The position numbers were made by a program, and so were the translations under genes. From positions 1 to 21,587 of the forward strand of contig CABSAB010000002.1 in assembly GCA_902475515.1 (NCBI GenBank): 21,587 nucleotides of DNA, written 5' to 3'. Below the pieces are notes generated by a model that had not been told where the DNA came from, made no database searches, and saw only the letters and a list, made by a program, of their open reading frames with translations. Below are positions 14,957-21,587 of the stretch, in pieces. Numbering within the stretch: the first letter of the stretch is position 1; each line of letters opens with the position of its first letter. The stretch comes from an uncultured Eubacteriales bacterium (GTDB lineage Bacteria; Bacillota; Clostridia; Oscillospirales; Oscillospiraceae).

Positions 14957-15685
14957 ATGTACCAAGTAAAACGCGCCATCATTATGGCTGCGGGACAGGG
15001 ACAGCGGCTGCGGCCCATTTCCCTGAAGGTCCCCAAGCCTTTGATCCCCGTAAACGGTGTTCCGATGATCGTCACGGCCATTGAGGCCCTTCGGAGCTAC
15101 GGTATTTTGGAGATCTATGTGGTGGTGGGATATTTAAAGGACCAATTTCAGTTTTTGGAGGCGGATTATCCCGGTCTCCGGCTTATTGAGAATCCCTATT
15201 ATGACAGCTGTAACAACATTTCCTCCCTGTATGTGGCCCGGGACCACCTGGAGGATGTGATGATCCTGGACGGAGACCAGATCATTTTTGATCCCAAGGT
15301 TCTCTCTCCGGAATTTGAGCGCTCCGGCTACAACGCCGTGCCAACCTACACCGAAACCCACGAATGGCTGCTGACACTGCAAGATGGCATCGTCACCGGA
15401 TGCCGCCGGGGCGGGACCGGAGGCTATCAGCTCTACAGCGTCTCCCGCTGGACGGCGGAGGACGGCAGAAAACTGCGGGCGCATCTGGAGCTGGAGTTTG
15501 TCAAGAAGCAAAATCAAACCATCTATTGGGACGACATTCCCCTGTTCTGCCATCCGGAGGACTACCGGCTGGGCATTCGGGAGATGGGGCCGTCCGACAT
15601 CGTAGAAGTAGACAGTCTCCAGGAGCTTGCGCTCCTGGACCCCAGCTATGAAATATATTTAGGAGGCAGTGCACATGAAACCTGA
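14957..15685 (+). CDS. licC: LicC-like phosphocholine cytidylyltransferase (NTP transferase)
   Basis: The 242-residue protein is a compact sugar-phosphate nucleotidyltransferase fold with the motif AAGQGQRLRPISLKVPKPLIPV (from residue 10), carrying the Gly-rich loop, the Arg and the PKPL lysine. SCNNISSLYVARDHLEDVMILDGDQII supplies the NIxSL substrate motif typical of LicC and the DGD metal site. It joins phosphocholine to CTP to form CDP-choline. The start lies 6 bases after the upstream stop codon, with AAGGAG inside the end of the upstream gene, so translation is probably coupled. The canonical active site contrasts with the altered motifs in the fused cytidylyltransferase domains of the two neighbours. 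A related 2-aminoethylphosphonate or ethanolamine-phosphate substrate is possible. Confidence 0.82.
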   Translation: MYQVKRAIIMAAGQGQRLRPISLKVPKPLIPVNGVPMIVTAIEALRSYGILEIYVVVGYLKDQFQFLEADYPGLRLIENPYYDSCNNISSLYVARDHLEDVMILDGDQIIFDPKVLSPEFERSGYNAVPTYTETHEWLLTLQDGIVTGCRRGGTGGYQLYSVSRWTAEDGRKLRAHLELEFVKKQNQTIYWDDIPLFCHPEDYRLGIREMGPSDIVEVDSLQELALLDPSYEIYLGGSAHET

Positions 15686-17213
15686 CCGTACCCGCGAAAA
15701 GGGTAAGATCGATTGGATGATCACCCTGCTCCCCTTGGGCCTGATCGTGGCCCTTAGCGTCCTATTCTTCTTTCTGCCGGAGCAGTCCAGCGCCGTGCTG
15801 ACCCAAATTCGCTTTTTTTTCGGCGACACCTTTGGCGTGTACTATCTGATCATCGGACTGGGCTTTTTGCTGGTGTCGGTGTTCATTGCCGCGTCCAAGT
15901 ACGGCGACATCGTGCTGGGGGACCCGGACGAAAAGCCCCGGTACTCCTTCTTTGCCTGGGGCTCCATGATGTTCACGGCGGGCCTGGCAGCGGATATTTT
16001 GTTCTATTCGTTCTCCGAGTGGATCCTCTATGCCACGGACCCGCACATCGCGGAGCTGGGGCAGATGCAGGACTGGGCAGGGGTGTTCCCCATCTTCCAC
16101 TGGAGCCTGATCCCCTGGGCCTTTTATCTGGTGCTGGCCGTGGCATTTGGATTTATGCTCCACGTGCGGAAGCAGTCCCGCCAGCGGTTTTCCGAGGCCT
16201 GCCGGCCTATTCTGGGAAAGCACACCGACGGGATCCTCGGGCGGATCATCGACCTGATCGCGGTCTTTGCGCTTTTGGCCGGCACCGCCACCACCTTCAG
16301 TCTGGCAACACCCCTGATGGCCAGTATCATCGGGGAACTGTTCCATATCGAAATCAATCGCACGGCGGTGACCATTGCCATTTTGGTGGTCACCTGCATC
16401 GTATACACCTATTCCCTGCTCCACGGGTTCAAGGGCATCAGCATTCTGGCCAAGGCCTGCATTTATATGTTCTTCGGATTGCTTGCCTATGTGCTGCTGT
16501 TTGGCGGCAAGGCCCAGTATATCATCGAGACGGGCTTTTCGTCTCTGGGGCGGATGGTGCAGAACTTCTTTGAGCTTTCCACCTTCTCCGACCCGGAGCG
16601 CACCACCTCCTTCCCCCAGAACTGGACCATCTACTACTGGGCCTATTGGATGGTTTGGTGTGTGGCGGCGCCGTTCTTCATCGGAAACATCTCCCGGGGC
16701 CGGACGGTGCGGCAGACCCTGCTGGGGGGCTATGTGTTCGGCGTAGGCTCCACCATTGTGAGCTTTATCATCCTGGGGAACTATTCCATGGGTCTGGAAG
16801 TCTCCGGCGCGGCGGAGTTCCTTGCCCAGTATCAGCAGACCGGAGACCTGTACGCGCTGATCGTCTCCATCATCAACACTCTGCCCTGCGCGCCGCTGGT
16901 TTTGGCGCTGGTGCTTGTGACCATGGTGGCCTTCTACGCCACCTCCTTTGATTCCATCGCCCTGACGGCCTCCTGCTACAGCTATCACCGGCTGGGGGAG
17001 GATGAGGCGCCCCACCGGCTGATCCAGCTGCTGTGGTGCATTCTGCTGATCCTGCTGCCCATTGCGCTGGTGTTTGCGGAGAACTCTATGTACTCTCTGC
17101 AATCGGTGTCCATCATTGCGGCGTTCCCCATTGGGTTCATCATGATCCTGATCGTTCTGAGCTTCCTGCGGGACGGCAAACACTGCATTCAGGAACGAAG
17201 CGCGGACAAGTGA
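15675..17213 (+). CDS. BCCT family (betaine/choline/carnitine) transporter
   Basis: The 512-residue protein starts at ATG 15675, 8 bases after AGGAGG; a GTG at 15669 is only 2 bases from that site and is rejected. The gene overlaps the licC stop by 11 bases. About twelve hydrophobic segments are seen. FAWGSMMFTAGLAADILFY corresponds to the BCCT GWASMFFAAGIG region and YYWAYWMVWCVAAPFFIGNISRGRTVRQ (from residue 320) to the Trp-box and following SRGRT motif. Family members import choline, betaine or carnitine with Na+ or H+. In the operon it takes the place of LicB, the usual choline permease of lic loci. Some aromatic residues of the Trp-box are altered, so another quaternary amine or ethanolamine-like substrate is possible. 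Confidence 0.87.
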   Translation: MKPDRTREKGKIDWMITLLPLGLIVALSVLFFFLPEQSSAVLTQIRFFFGDTFGVYYLIIGLGFLLVSVFIAASKYGDIVLGDPDEKPRYSFFAWGSMMFTAGLAADILFYSFSEWILYATDPHIAELGQMQDWAGVFPIFHWSLIPWAFYLVLAVAFGFMLHVRKQSRQRFSEACRPILGKHTDGILGRIIDLIAVFALLAGTATTFSLATPLMASIIGELFHIEINRTAVTIAILVVTCIVYTYSLLHGFKGISILAKACIYMFFGLLAYVLLFGGKAQYIIETGFSSLGRMVQNFFELSTFSDPERTTSFPQNWTIYYWAYWMVWCVAAPFFIGNISRGRTVRQTLLGGYVFGVGSTIVSFIILGNYSMGLEVSGAAEFLAQYQQTGDLYALIVSIINTLPCAPLVLALVLVTMVAFYATSFDSIALTASCYSYHRLGEDEAPHRLIQLLWCILLILLPIALVFAENSMYSLQSVSIIAAFPIGFIMILIVLSFLRDGKHCIQERSADK

Positions 17214-17221
17214 CAGCACAG

Positions 17222-17253
17222 CCGCCGGACTGCTCAGCGGTCCGGCGGTTTTT
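17222..17253 (+). terminator. Intrinsic terminator of the choline activation operon
   Basis: A 9-base GC stem (17222-17230 with 17240-17248) is followed by TTTTT and starts 8 bases after the transporter's stop codon. Confidence 0.92.
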
Positions 17254-17265
17254 CCGTTTCCTATG

Positions 17266-17294
17266 TTGTTTCCTGCCGCTATTTGTGCTATAAT
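17266..17294 (+). promoter_or_regulatory. Promoter of the second MATE gene
   Basis: TTGTTT (17266-17271) and TATAAT (17289-17294) are 17 bases apart, just after the operon terminator, so the MATE gene is a separate transcription unit. Confidence 0.82.
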
Positions 17295-17323
17295 GCACTT
17301 AATAGTTAGGGGGCGACATATTT

Positions 17324-18694
17324 ATGGAGAAGACTCCATCAAACTCTTTGATTCGGGACCTGACCGAGGGCAGCGTCACAAAGCTCCTTCTGGTCTTTGC
17401 GTTCCCGATCCTGCTTTCCAATCTGCTTCAGACCTTCTATAACATGGTGGATATGGTGGTCATCGGGCAGTTTGTGGGCAGCGACGGACTCTCCGCCGTG
17501 TCCATTGGCGGGGATATGCTGCATTTTCTCACCTTTCTGGCCATGGGCATCTCCGGCGCCGGCCAGGTGATCCTCTCCCAGTACATCGGCGCCGGGAACC
17601 GGGACCGCATCAAGGGCACCATCGGCACTATGTTCACTATGACGCTGATCTGCGCCCTGGTCCTCATGGCCGTCTGTCTTGTCTTTATCGACACATTTCT
17701 TGCAGCCCTGAACACCCCGCCGGAGGCGTTTTCCTACGCCAAAGATTACAGCCTCACCTGCATCTGGGGGCTGATTTTCATCTATGGCTACAATCTGGTC
17801 AGCTCCATCCTCCGGGGCATGGGAGATTCCACGCGGCCGTTTCTGTTTATCGCCGTGGCCACGGTCACCAATCTGGTGCTGGACCTGGTGTTCGTGGCGG
17901 CGCTCCGGATGGGGCCTTTCGGGGCGGCGCTGGCCACGGTCATCGGTCAGGGGGTCAGCTTTATCTGGGCAATGATCTACCTCTACCGCCGCCGGGAGGC
18001 CTTTGGATTTGATTTCCGTCCCGAAAGCTTTAAGCCGGACCGGGAAGTGCTGCCCAAACTCGTCAAGCTGGGACTTCCCATGTGCCTCCAGTCGGCGGCC
18101 ATCAACCTCTCCATGATGGTGGTGAGCTCTTTTGTCAATTCCTACGGTGTCATTGCCTCGGCGGTCACGGGCGTGGGGAACAAGCTGGGCTCCATCACCG
18201 CCGTGGTGACCAACGCCCTCTCCACCGCCGGCAGCTCCATGGTGGGGCAGAATATCGGCGCGGAGAAATACCACCGGGTGCCCAAGATCATTGGTGTGTC
18301 TCTGGTGATCGACCTGTCCTTCGCGGCGCTGCTCAGCTTTGTGACGGTGGCGTTCCCCCGGGCCATCTTCGGGCTGTTCAACTCCGACCCAGAGGTGCTG
18401 GACATGGCCATGACCTATATCCCCGTGGCAGTGCTTCTCTATGTGGGCTTTGCCCTCCGCTCCCCGTTCTTCGCGCTCATCAACGGCAGCGGCAACGCCA
18501 AGCTGAACCTGGTTGTGGGCCTCCTGGACGGGGTGGTATGCCGGATCGGTCTGGCCCTCCTGATGGGCCTGGCCCTGGATATGGGCATCATGGGCTTCTG
18601 GCTGGGCAACGCCTTTGCGGGATATATGCCGTTCCTCATCGGCGGGGTGTACTTCCTCACGGGGAAATGGAAGACCCGGAAACTGATCCGCTAA
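17324..18694 (+). CDS. MATE family exporter (second copy)
   Basis: The 456-residue protein has twelve hydrophobic segments in two halves and the family start FAFPILLSNLLQTFYNMVDMVVIGQFVG (from residue 26, with D43). The second half repeats the pattern (LPMCLQSAAINLSMMVVSSFVN). The ribosome site AGGGGG is 10 bases upstream, somewhat far. It resembles the common Clostridia MATE subgroup with the YNMVDMVVIGQ motif and is only distantly like the first MATE protein. It has its own promoter and shares a bidirectional terminator with the kinase fusion on its right, so a function within the choline locus is not shown. Confidence 0.9.
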   Translation: MEKTPSNSLIRDLTEGSVTKLLLVFAFPILLSNLLQTFYNMVDMVVIGQFVGSDGLSAVSIGGDMLHFLTFLAMGISGAGQVILSQYIGAGNRDRIKGTIGTMFTMTLICALVLMAVCLVFIDTFLAALNTPPEAFSYAKDYSLTCIWGLIFIYGYNLVSSILRGMGDSTRPFLFIAVATVTNLVLDLVFVAALRMGPFGAALATVIGQGVSFIWAMIYLYRRREAFGFDFRPESFKPDREVLPKLVKLGLPMCLQSAAINLSMMVVSSFVNSYGVIASAVTGVGNKLGSITAVVTNALSTAGSSMVGQNIGAEKYHRVPKIIGVSLVIDLSFAALLSFVTVAFPRAIFGLFNSDPEVLDMAMTYIPVAVLLYVGFALRSPFFALINGSGNAKLNLVVGLLDGVVCRIGLALLMGLALDMGIMGFWLGNAFAGYMPFLIGGVYFLTGKWKTRKLIR

Positions 18695-18701
18695 ACTGTA
18701 C

Positions 18702-18741
18702 AAAAGACCTCCGGACTGCTTTTGCAGTCCGGAGGTCTTTT
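18702..18741. terminator. Bidirectional intrinsic terminator between MATE and kinase fusion genes
   Basis: A perfect 18-base stem (18702-18719 with 18724-18741, loop TTTT) has A4 at its left foot and T4 at its right foot, suitable for both convergent genes. It begins 8 bases after the MATE stop and ends 11 bases from the opposite stop. Confidence 0.95.
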
Positions 18742-18751
18742 CTTCTCGATT

Positions 18752-20569
18752 TTATTCGTCTATGGGCCCATACAGCGCCTCATATTTCGGCAATGCGTAG
18801 GCGATCACCCGCTTGGCCTGCCGGTAGAAGAACAGCATCCAGTCCCGGGAGCTTTCGTTGATACTCTCCTTATAGACGGCCCAGCCCACATAGTACCAGT
18901 TGTGGATGCCCATATAGGTGATAAAGTGCAGGCGCTCCAGCTCGGTGGCGGGCCGGCCGAAATAGGCCTCCAGAATGGCGTCGATGGCCGGGTCCTCCAG
19001 CTCGTAGCCCGCGATCACGCGGCCAAAGTCGTACGCCGGGTCATTGAAGCCCGCGAACTCCCAGTCGATGACCTCGAACTGGGTATCATTGAGCAGACAG
19101 TTGTCGCCGTTGATGTCGTTGTGGCACATGGTCTTGGGGATGCCGTCCCGCTCCGCGTAGGCCTGGAGCTTCCGCATGGCGGCCCACTCCTTTTCAAAGA
19201 TGTGGAACAGGTTCCCCTTGAGCTTGGATGCCTCCTGCATGAGCTTCTCGCACTGCTCAATGGGGTCATAGCGAAAATCCTCCCAGTCGGGCATGGACAC
19301 GCCCTCGTCATGGAACTTCCGGATCTTCCGGGCAAGCTCCTTCATGAACTCCAGATCGTGATAGTAGATATCCCCCAGGGGCTTGCAGTTCTCCACGAAC
19401 TTGGATATCTTGATGCCGGTCTCGTCGATATACACATAGGTGTTGTCCACCCCGGCCTTGGCGGCCAGAAGCTGGGCACGGACCTCGTTTTTCCGGTAGA
19501 TAAAGAAGGAGCTGCTCTCACCGGGATAGCGGAAGATATACTTGACGCCCTTTACCACAAAGGTAAACAGCACATTGGTAAGCCCCTTCTGGAGGATCAC
19601 CACATTGGTGATGTCCGCCTCCCGGCAATGAAGCACCTGACAGATCTTCTCGTTGATCTTGCCGCTGACGCTCTCCAGGAACAGGCTGTCGATATTCTGA
19701 ATCTCCTGGATGGAGTCGAACTCATGGACAAAGTCCGCCGAATACTCCCGGGCGTACATATCCAGGTCCTCCGCATGGCGGCTGACAAACTCCTCCCAGA
19801 ACAGGCTCGTCACCCGGAAATCCTCGATCTCCGACTCCAGAAAGTTTACCAGCCGCCGGGAGAATTTCGGGTCCAGATAGGCATGGCCGTAGATACACAG
19901 CCCCGACGGCGCACCGCTGTAAACCTCCAAAATACGCCCGGAGGCATTCTTCCGCACCAAAAGCTCATTGTGGGCGTCGTCCTTGAATACCGTGGCGTGG
20001 AACGCATCATATTCGTAAGCGGAGAAGGGGTTCTCCTCAAAATAGTTGTCGCAGTTGCAGATATAGGTGCTGCCCAGGTGTGCCCGGGCAATGTAGAGGG
20101 AGTAGATATTGTTCTTCTTCAGGTCCGGGTTGATCTCCAGGGTCACACCCCACTTGTCCTCCAGGAAGAAGTACATCTCCTGCTTGTAGCCCACCACCAC
20201 GGTCACGTCGGTGATGCCCGCCTCATGGAGCTGGCGGATCTGCCGCTCAATGAGGGTCTCGCCGTTTTTCACATAGAGGCCCTTGGGCATGGAATAGACG
20301 CTCTTAGCAGAGATGTCAGAACCGCCCGCCGCCAGGATTACGGCATTCTTCACCCGCAGGGGTTCAATCTCCAGCAGAGCCCTTTGCGTCACAGCGCCGC
20401 CGGAAAGGAAACCCTTTTCCTCCAGCTGTGCCGAAAGCTCCCGGACCTCCGCCTCAGAGCGAAAAACGTAATAGGGCATATTCTTCAGAACATAGGCCGG
20501 GATGTCCGAAAGCGGACCGCCCGCTTTCAGCAGGGTGCGGATCAATTCAAATTCTTTGTAGCCGGTCAT
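18752..20569 (-). CDS. Nucleotidyltransferase-choline kinase fusion with altered cytidylyltransferase motif
   Basis: The 605-residue protein has the same three-part plan as the one at 13193. Residues 1-65 are a helical, possibly degenerate winged-helix domain. Residues 74-300 are a LicC-like nucleotidyltransferase. Residues 310-600 are a choline/ethanolamine-kinase-like domain with KGLTNVLFTF, H483-N-D485-INGDN and D502-W-E, all intact. The nucleotide motif reads AAGGSDISAKSVYSMPKGL (from 80): the lysine of PKG is kept but the usual Arg of the GxGxR loop is gone, and the metal site is NCD in place of DCD or DGD. The kinase should be active, while the transferase half may be weak or use another nucleotide. 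Its start overlaps the IspD-like stop by 4 bases (ATGA), so the pair is translationally coupled. Probable role: activation of a small alcohol for surface decoration. Confidence 0.82.
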   Translation of the reverse strand: MTGYKEFELIRTLLKAGGPLSDIPAYVLKNMPYYVFRSEAEVRELSAQLEEKGFLSGGAVTQRALLEIEPLRVKNAVILAAGGSDISAKSVYSMPKGLYVKNGETLIERQIRQLHEAGITDVTVVVGYKQEMYFFLEDKWGVTLEINPDLKKNNIYSLYIARAHLGSTYICNCDNYFEENPFSAYEYDAFHATVFKDDAHNELLVRKNASGRILEVYSGAPSGLCIYGHAYLDPKFSRRLVNFLESEIEDFRVTSLFWEEFVSRHAEDLDMYAREYSADFVHEFDSIQEIQNIDSLFLESVSGKINEKICQVLHCREADITNVVILQKGLTNVLFTFVVKGVKYIFRYPGESSSFFIYRKNEVRAQLLAAKAGVDNTYVYIDETGIKISKFVENCKPLGDIYYHDLEFMKELARKIRKFHDEGVSMPDWEDFRYDPIEQCEKLMQEASKLKGNLFHIFEKEWAAMRKLQAYAERDGIPKTMCHNDINGDNCLLNDTQFEVIDWEFAGFNDPAYDFGRVIAGYELEDPAIDAILEAYFGRPATELERLHFITYMGIHNWYYVGWAVYKESINESSRDWMLFFYRQAKRVIAYALPKYEALYGPIDE

Positions 20570-21294
20570 TGGCGTTCCTCCTCAGCGGCCCGCTTTTGCA
20601 TCAGCAAAAGGTGGCCCTCAAATATATCCAGATCCTCCTGATAGGTGATCTTAATATTGCTGCGGCTGCTCTTGGAAAAATAGAGGGTCTTTCCCAGGGC
20701 AAAATACAGCGATGTGGTGTGGGGCTCCAGGTCCTTCAGTATATCCCGCCGGATGGCCTCCTCATAGGCGCCGCAGACCTCGCCGAACCGGAACGCCCAG
20801 GGGGCCGCAAAGCCCATCAGGGTCTCCCGGAGGATGCTTTTCGAGGTGCAAAAATCGTCGTCCTTGATGCAAGTGCAAAGGTCCATCTCATTGGCCGCAA
20901 TCGCGTTGCCGTGGAGCTCGCACACCCGGACGGCGTCCGCAATGATCTCATGGGTCACCATAGGCCCCACAGCGAACTGCAAAAGCACGATATCCATGGG
21001 GTCGAGCTCCCCCTTCAGGGCAAACAGGCCGTTTACCGCGGAATCCTGAAAAGTCTCTCCCCCGGGGGCATACCAGCGGACCTTGGTGATCCCATAGGTC
21101 TCCACGATCTCCCGCACCTGCGCCTCCATAGCAGGGGCACAGACAATCTCAATGGCGTCGATCTGTGGGTCCTCCTGAAAAATCTCCAGGGTATAGGCCA
21201 TCACAGGCTTCCCCAGGACCTCGATAAATTGCTTGGGTACCGGCCCGCCGATGCGGGTGCCTGATCCGCCGGCCAAGATCACTGCGATATTCAT
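20566..21294 (-). CDS. IspD/TarI-family cytidylyltransferase with altered substrate motif
   Basis: The 242-residue protein starts at ATG with GGAGG 9 bases upstream. MNIAVILAGGSGTRIGGPVPKQFIEV is the CTP-binding loop and PKQF motif of the IspD/TarI family, and ITYQEDLDIFEGHLL near the C-terminus is the family end. Members join CTP to methylerythritol phosphate (IspD) or ribitol phosphate (TarI). The segment that normally reads HDxxRPF (substrate and metal contacts) is LQFAVGPMV here, so H, D and R are all replaced; ordinary IspD or TarI activity is unlikely. It is first in a two-gene operon with the kinase fusion, which may make its phosphorylated substrate. The product is probably a CDP-alcohol for a cell-surface polymer, but identity is unknown. 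Confidence 0.8.
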   Translation of the reverse strand: MNIAVILAGGSGTRIGGPVPKQFIEVLGKPVMAYTLEIFQEDPQIDAIEIVCAPAMEAQVREIVETYGITKVRWYAPGGETFQDSAVNGLFALKGELDPMDIVLLQFAVGPMVTHEIIADAVRVCELHGNAIAANEMDLCTCIKDDDFCTSKSILRETLMGFAAPWAFRFGEVCGAYEEAIRRDILKDLEPHTTSLYFALGKTLYFSKSSRSNIKITYQEDLDIFEGHLLLMQKRAAEEERQ

Positions 21295-21333
21295 TGTGTG
21301 TATCCTCCGTAGGTCACGTTAGGTGATAGGGGT

Positions 21334-21362
21334 ATTTTATCATAAGTGCGGGGGCTTGTCTA
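21334..21362 (-). promoter_or_regulatory. Promoter of the IspD-like/kinase operon
   Basis: On the minus strand TAGACA (21357-21362) and TAAAAT (21334-21339) are 17 bases apart, with TG one base upstream of the -10 (extended -10). Confidence 0.75.
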
Positions 21363-21411
21363 TGGAAATGGTAATGAAATTAGCACCCGCCACCCCCGGT
21401 ATATTTCCCGC

Positions 21412-21587
21412 TTAGGCCTTGGGACATAGCGCCTCCAGCTGCTCCAGCAGGATCGGAAACATAGGATTCGTGTGTTTCTCGCTCCACAGCAGCGTCAGAT
21501 ACAGCTTTGCGTATTCGCTGGGCAGGCGCAGCACCTGAAGGTTCGGATCATCCAGCTTTTCCACCACGGATTTGGGCAGGATTGCCG
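21412..21587 (-). CDS. LysR-family transcription regulator, C-terminal fragment (runs off window)
   Basis: The minus-strand frame from the window edge to a TAA at 21412-21414 encodes 57 residues beginning AILPKSVVEKLDDPNLQVLRL and including YLTLLWSEKHTN and a final helix. This is the end of the effector-binding domain of LysR-type regulators (ILPKS..., RLP, LW, then a last helix of about 15 residues). The helix-turn-helix half lies outside the window. It is transcribed toward the IspD-like operon, with about 50 bases between its stop and that operon's promoter. It could control that operon or the T-N11-A site at 10875, but neither is shown. Confidence 0.7.
   Translation of the reverse strand, partial: AILPKSVVEKLDDPNLQVLRLPSEYAKLYLTLLWSEKHTNPMFPILLEQLEALCPKA

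Noticed and set aside
15762..17219. Minus-strand open frame of 485 codons opposite the BCCT gene, rich in His, Gln and Gly
   Set aside because: Composition is that of an antisense shadow of a membrane protein gene; the plus strand has clear BCCT motifs, start and terminator.
17339..18703. Minus-strand open frame of 454 codons opposite the second MATE gene
   Set aside because: Shadow of a hydrophobic protein gene; His/Gln/Gly-rich, no motif.
18722..20641. Plus-strand open frame of 639 codons opposite the kinase fusion
   Set aside because: The minus strand shows intact kinase motifs and a coupled start; the plus frame has no recognisable domain and begins inside the terminator.
21412..21587. 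Linking the LysR fragment to the T-N11-A site at 10875
   Set aside because: The two are over 10 kb apart with many genes between them and LysR regulators are numerous; kept only as a testable option.

Overview
The window is a GC-rich stretch of a Bacillota (Firmicutes) chromosome. Strong AGGAGG-type ribosome-binding sites, sigma-A style promoters, hairpin plus T-run terminators, a BlaR1-like M56 peptidase, an LplA-type solute-binding lipoprotein and a lic-type choline module together suggest a gut Clostridia of the Oscillospiraceae type. That placement is inference. There are no rRNA, tRNA, CRISPR or insertion sequences, and no gene-free gap exceeds about 240 bases.

Region 1 (1-7061). The window opens inside a BlaR1/MecR1-like M56 peptidase on the plus strand that carries a duplicated C-terminal domain. 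After a bidirectional terminator come three minus-strand genes, read right to left: a membrane-anchored AraC-family regulator, an orphan LplA-like solute-binding lipoprotein, and a two-domain flavodoxin with a Gly-Gly-Pro tract.

Region 2 (7062-13120). Two large FMN/4Fe-4S/FAD enoate reductases of the 2,4-dienoyl-CoA reductase / trimethylamine dehydrogenase / BaiCD type lie on the plus strand. A minus-strand MATE exporter with a hairpin leader sits between them. The second reductase carries the same kind of Gly-Pro tract as the flavodoxin and is preceded by a near-ideal LysR-type operator. Both reductases have lost the usual catalytic HxxHGY-type segment and have altered iron-sulfur cysteine spacing. 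A redox route for an unknown substrate, with the flavodoxin as a possible electron partner and the MATE protein as exporter, is a reasonable inference.

Region 3 (13121-21294) is a phosphocholine-type (lic) head-group activation locus. A strong promoter drives a plus-strand operon of three genes: a three-domain protein (winged helix + LicC-like cytidylyltransferase + LicA-like choline kinase), a stand-alone LicC, and a BCCT-family transporter in place of the usual LicB permease. A second MATE exporter with its own promoter follows. Convergent to it is a minus-strand operon of an IspD/TarI-like cytidylyltransferase with an altered substrate motif, coupled by a 4-base overlap to a second nucleotidyltransferase-kinase fusion. 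Substrate import, phosphorylation and CDP activation are covered; the LicD-type transferase is not in the window.

The window ends in the C-terminal 57 residues of a LysR-family regulator on the minus strand. The most novel items are the NadR-like architecture of the HTH-cytidylyltransferase-kinase protein, the paired diverged fusions with an odd IspD homologue, and the Gly-Gly-Pro tracts shared by unrelated redox proteins.
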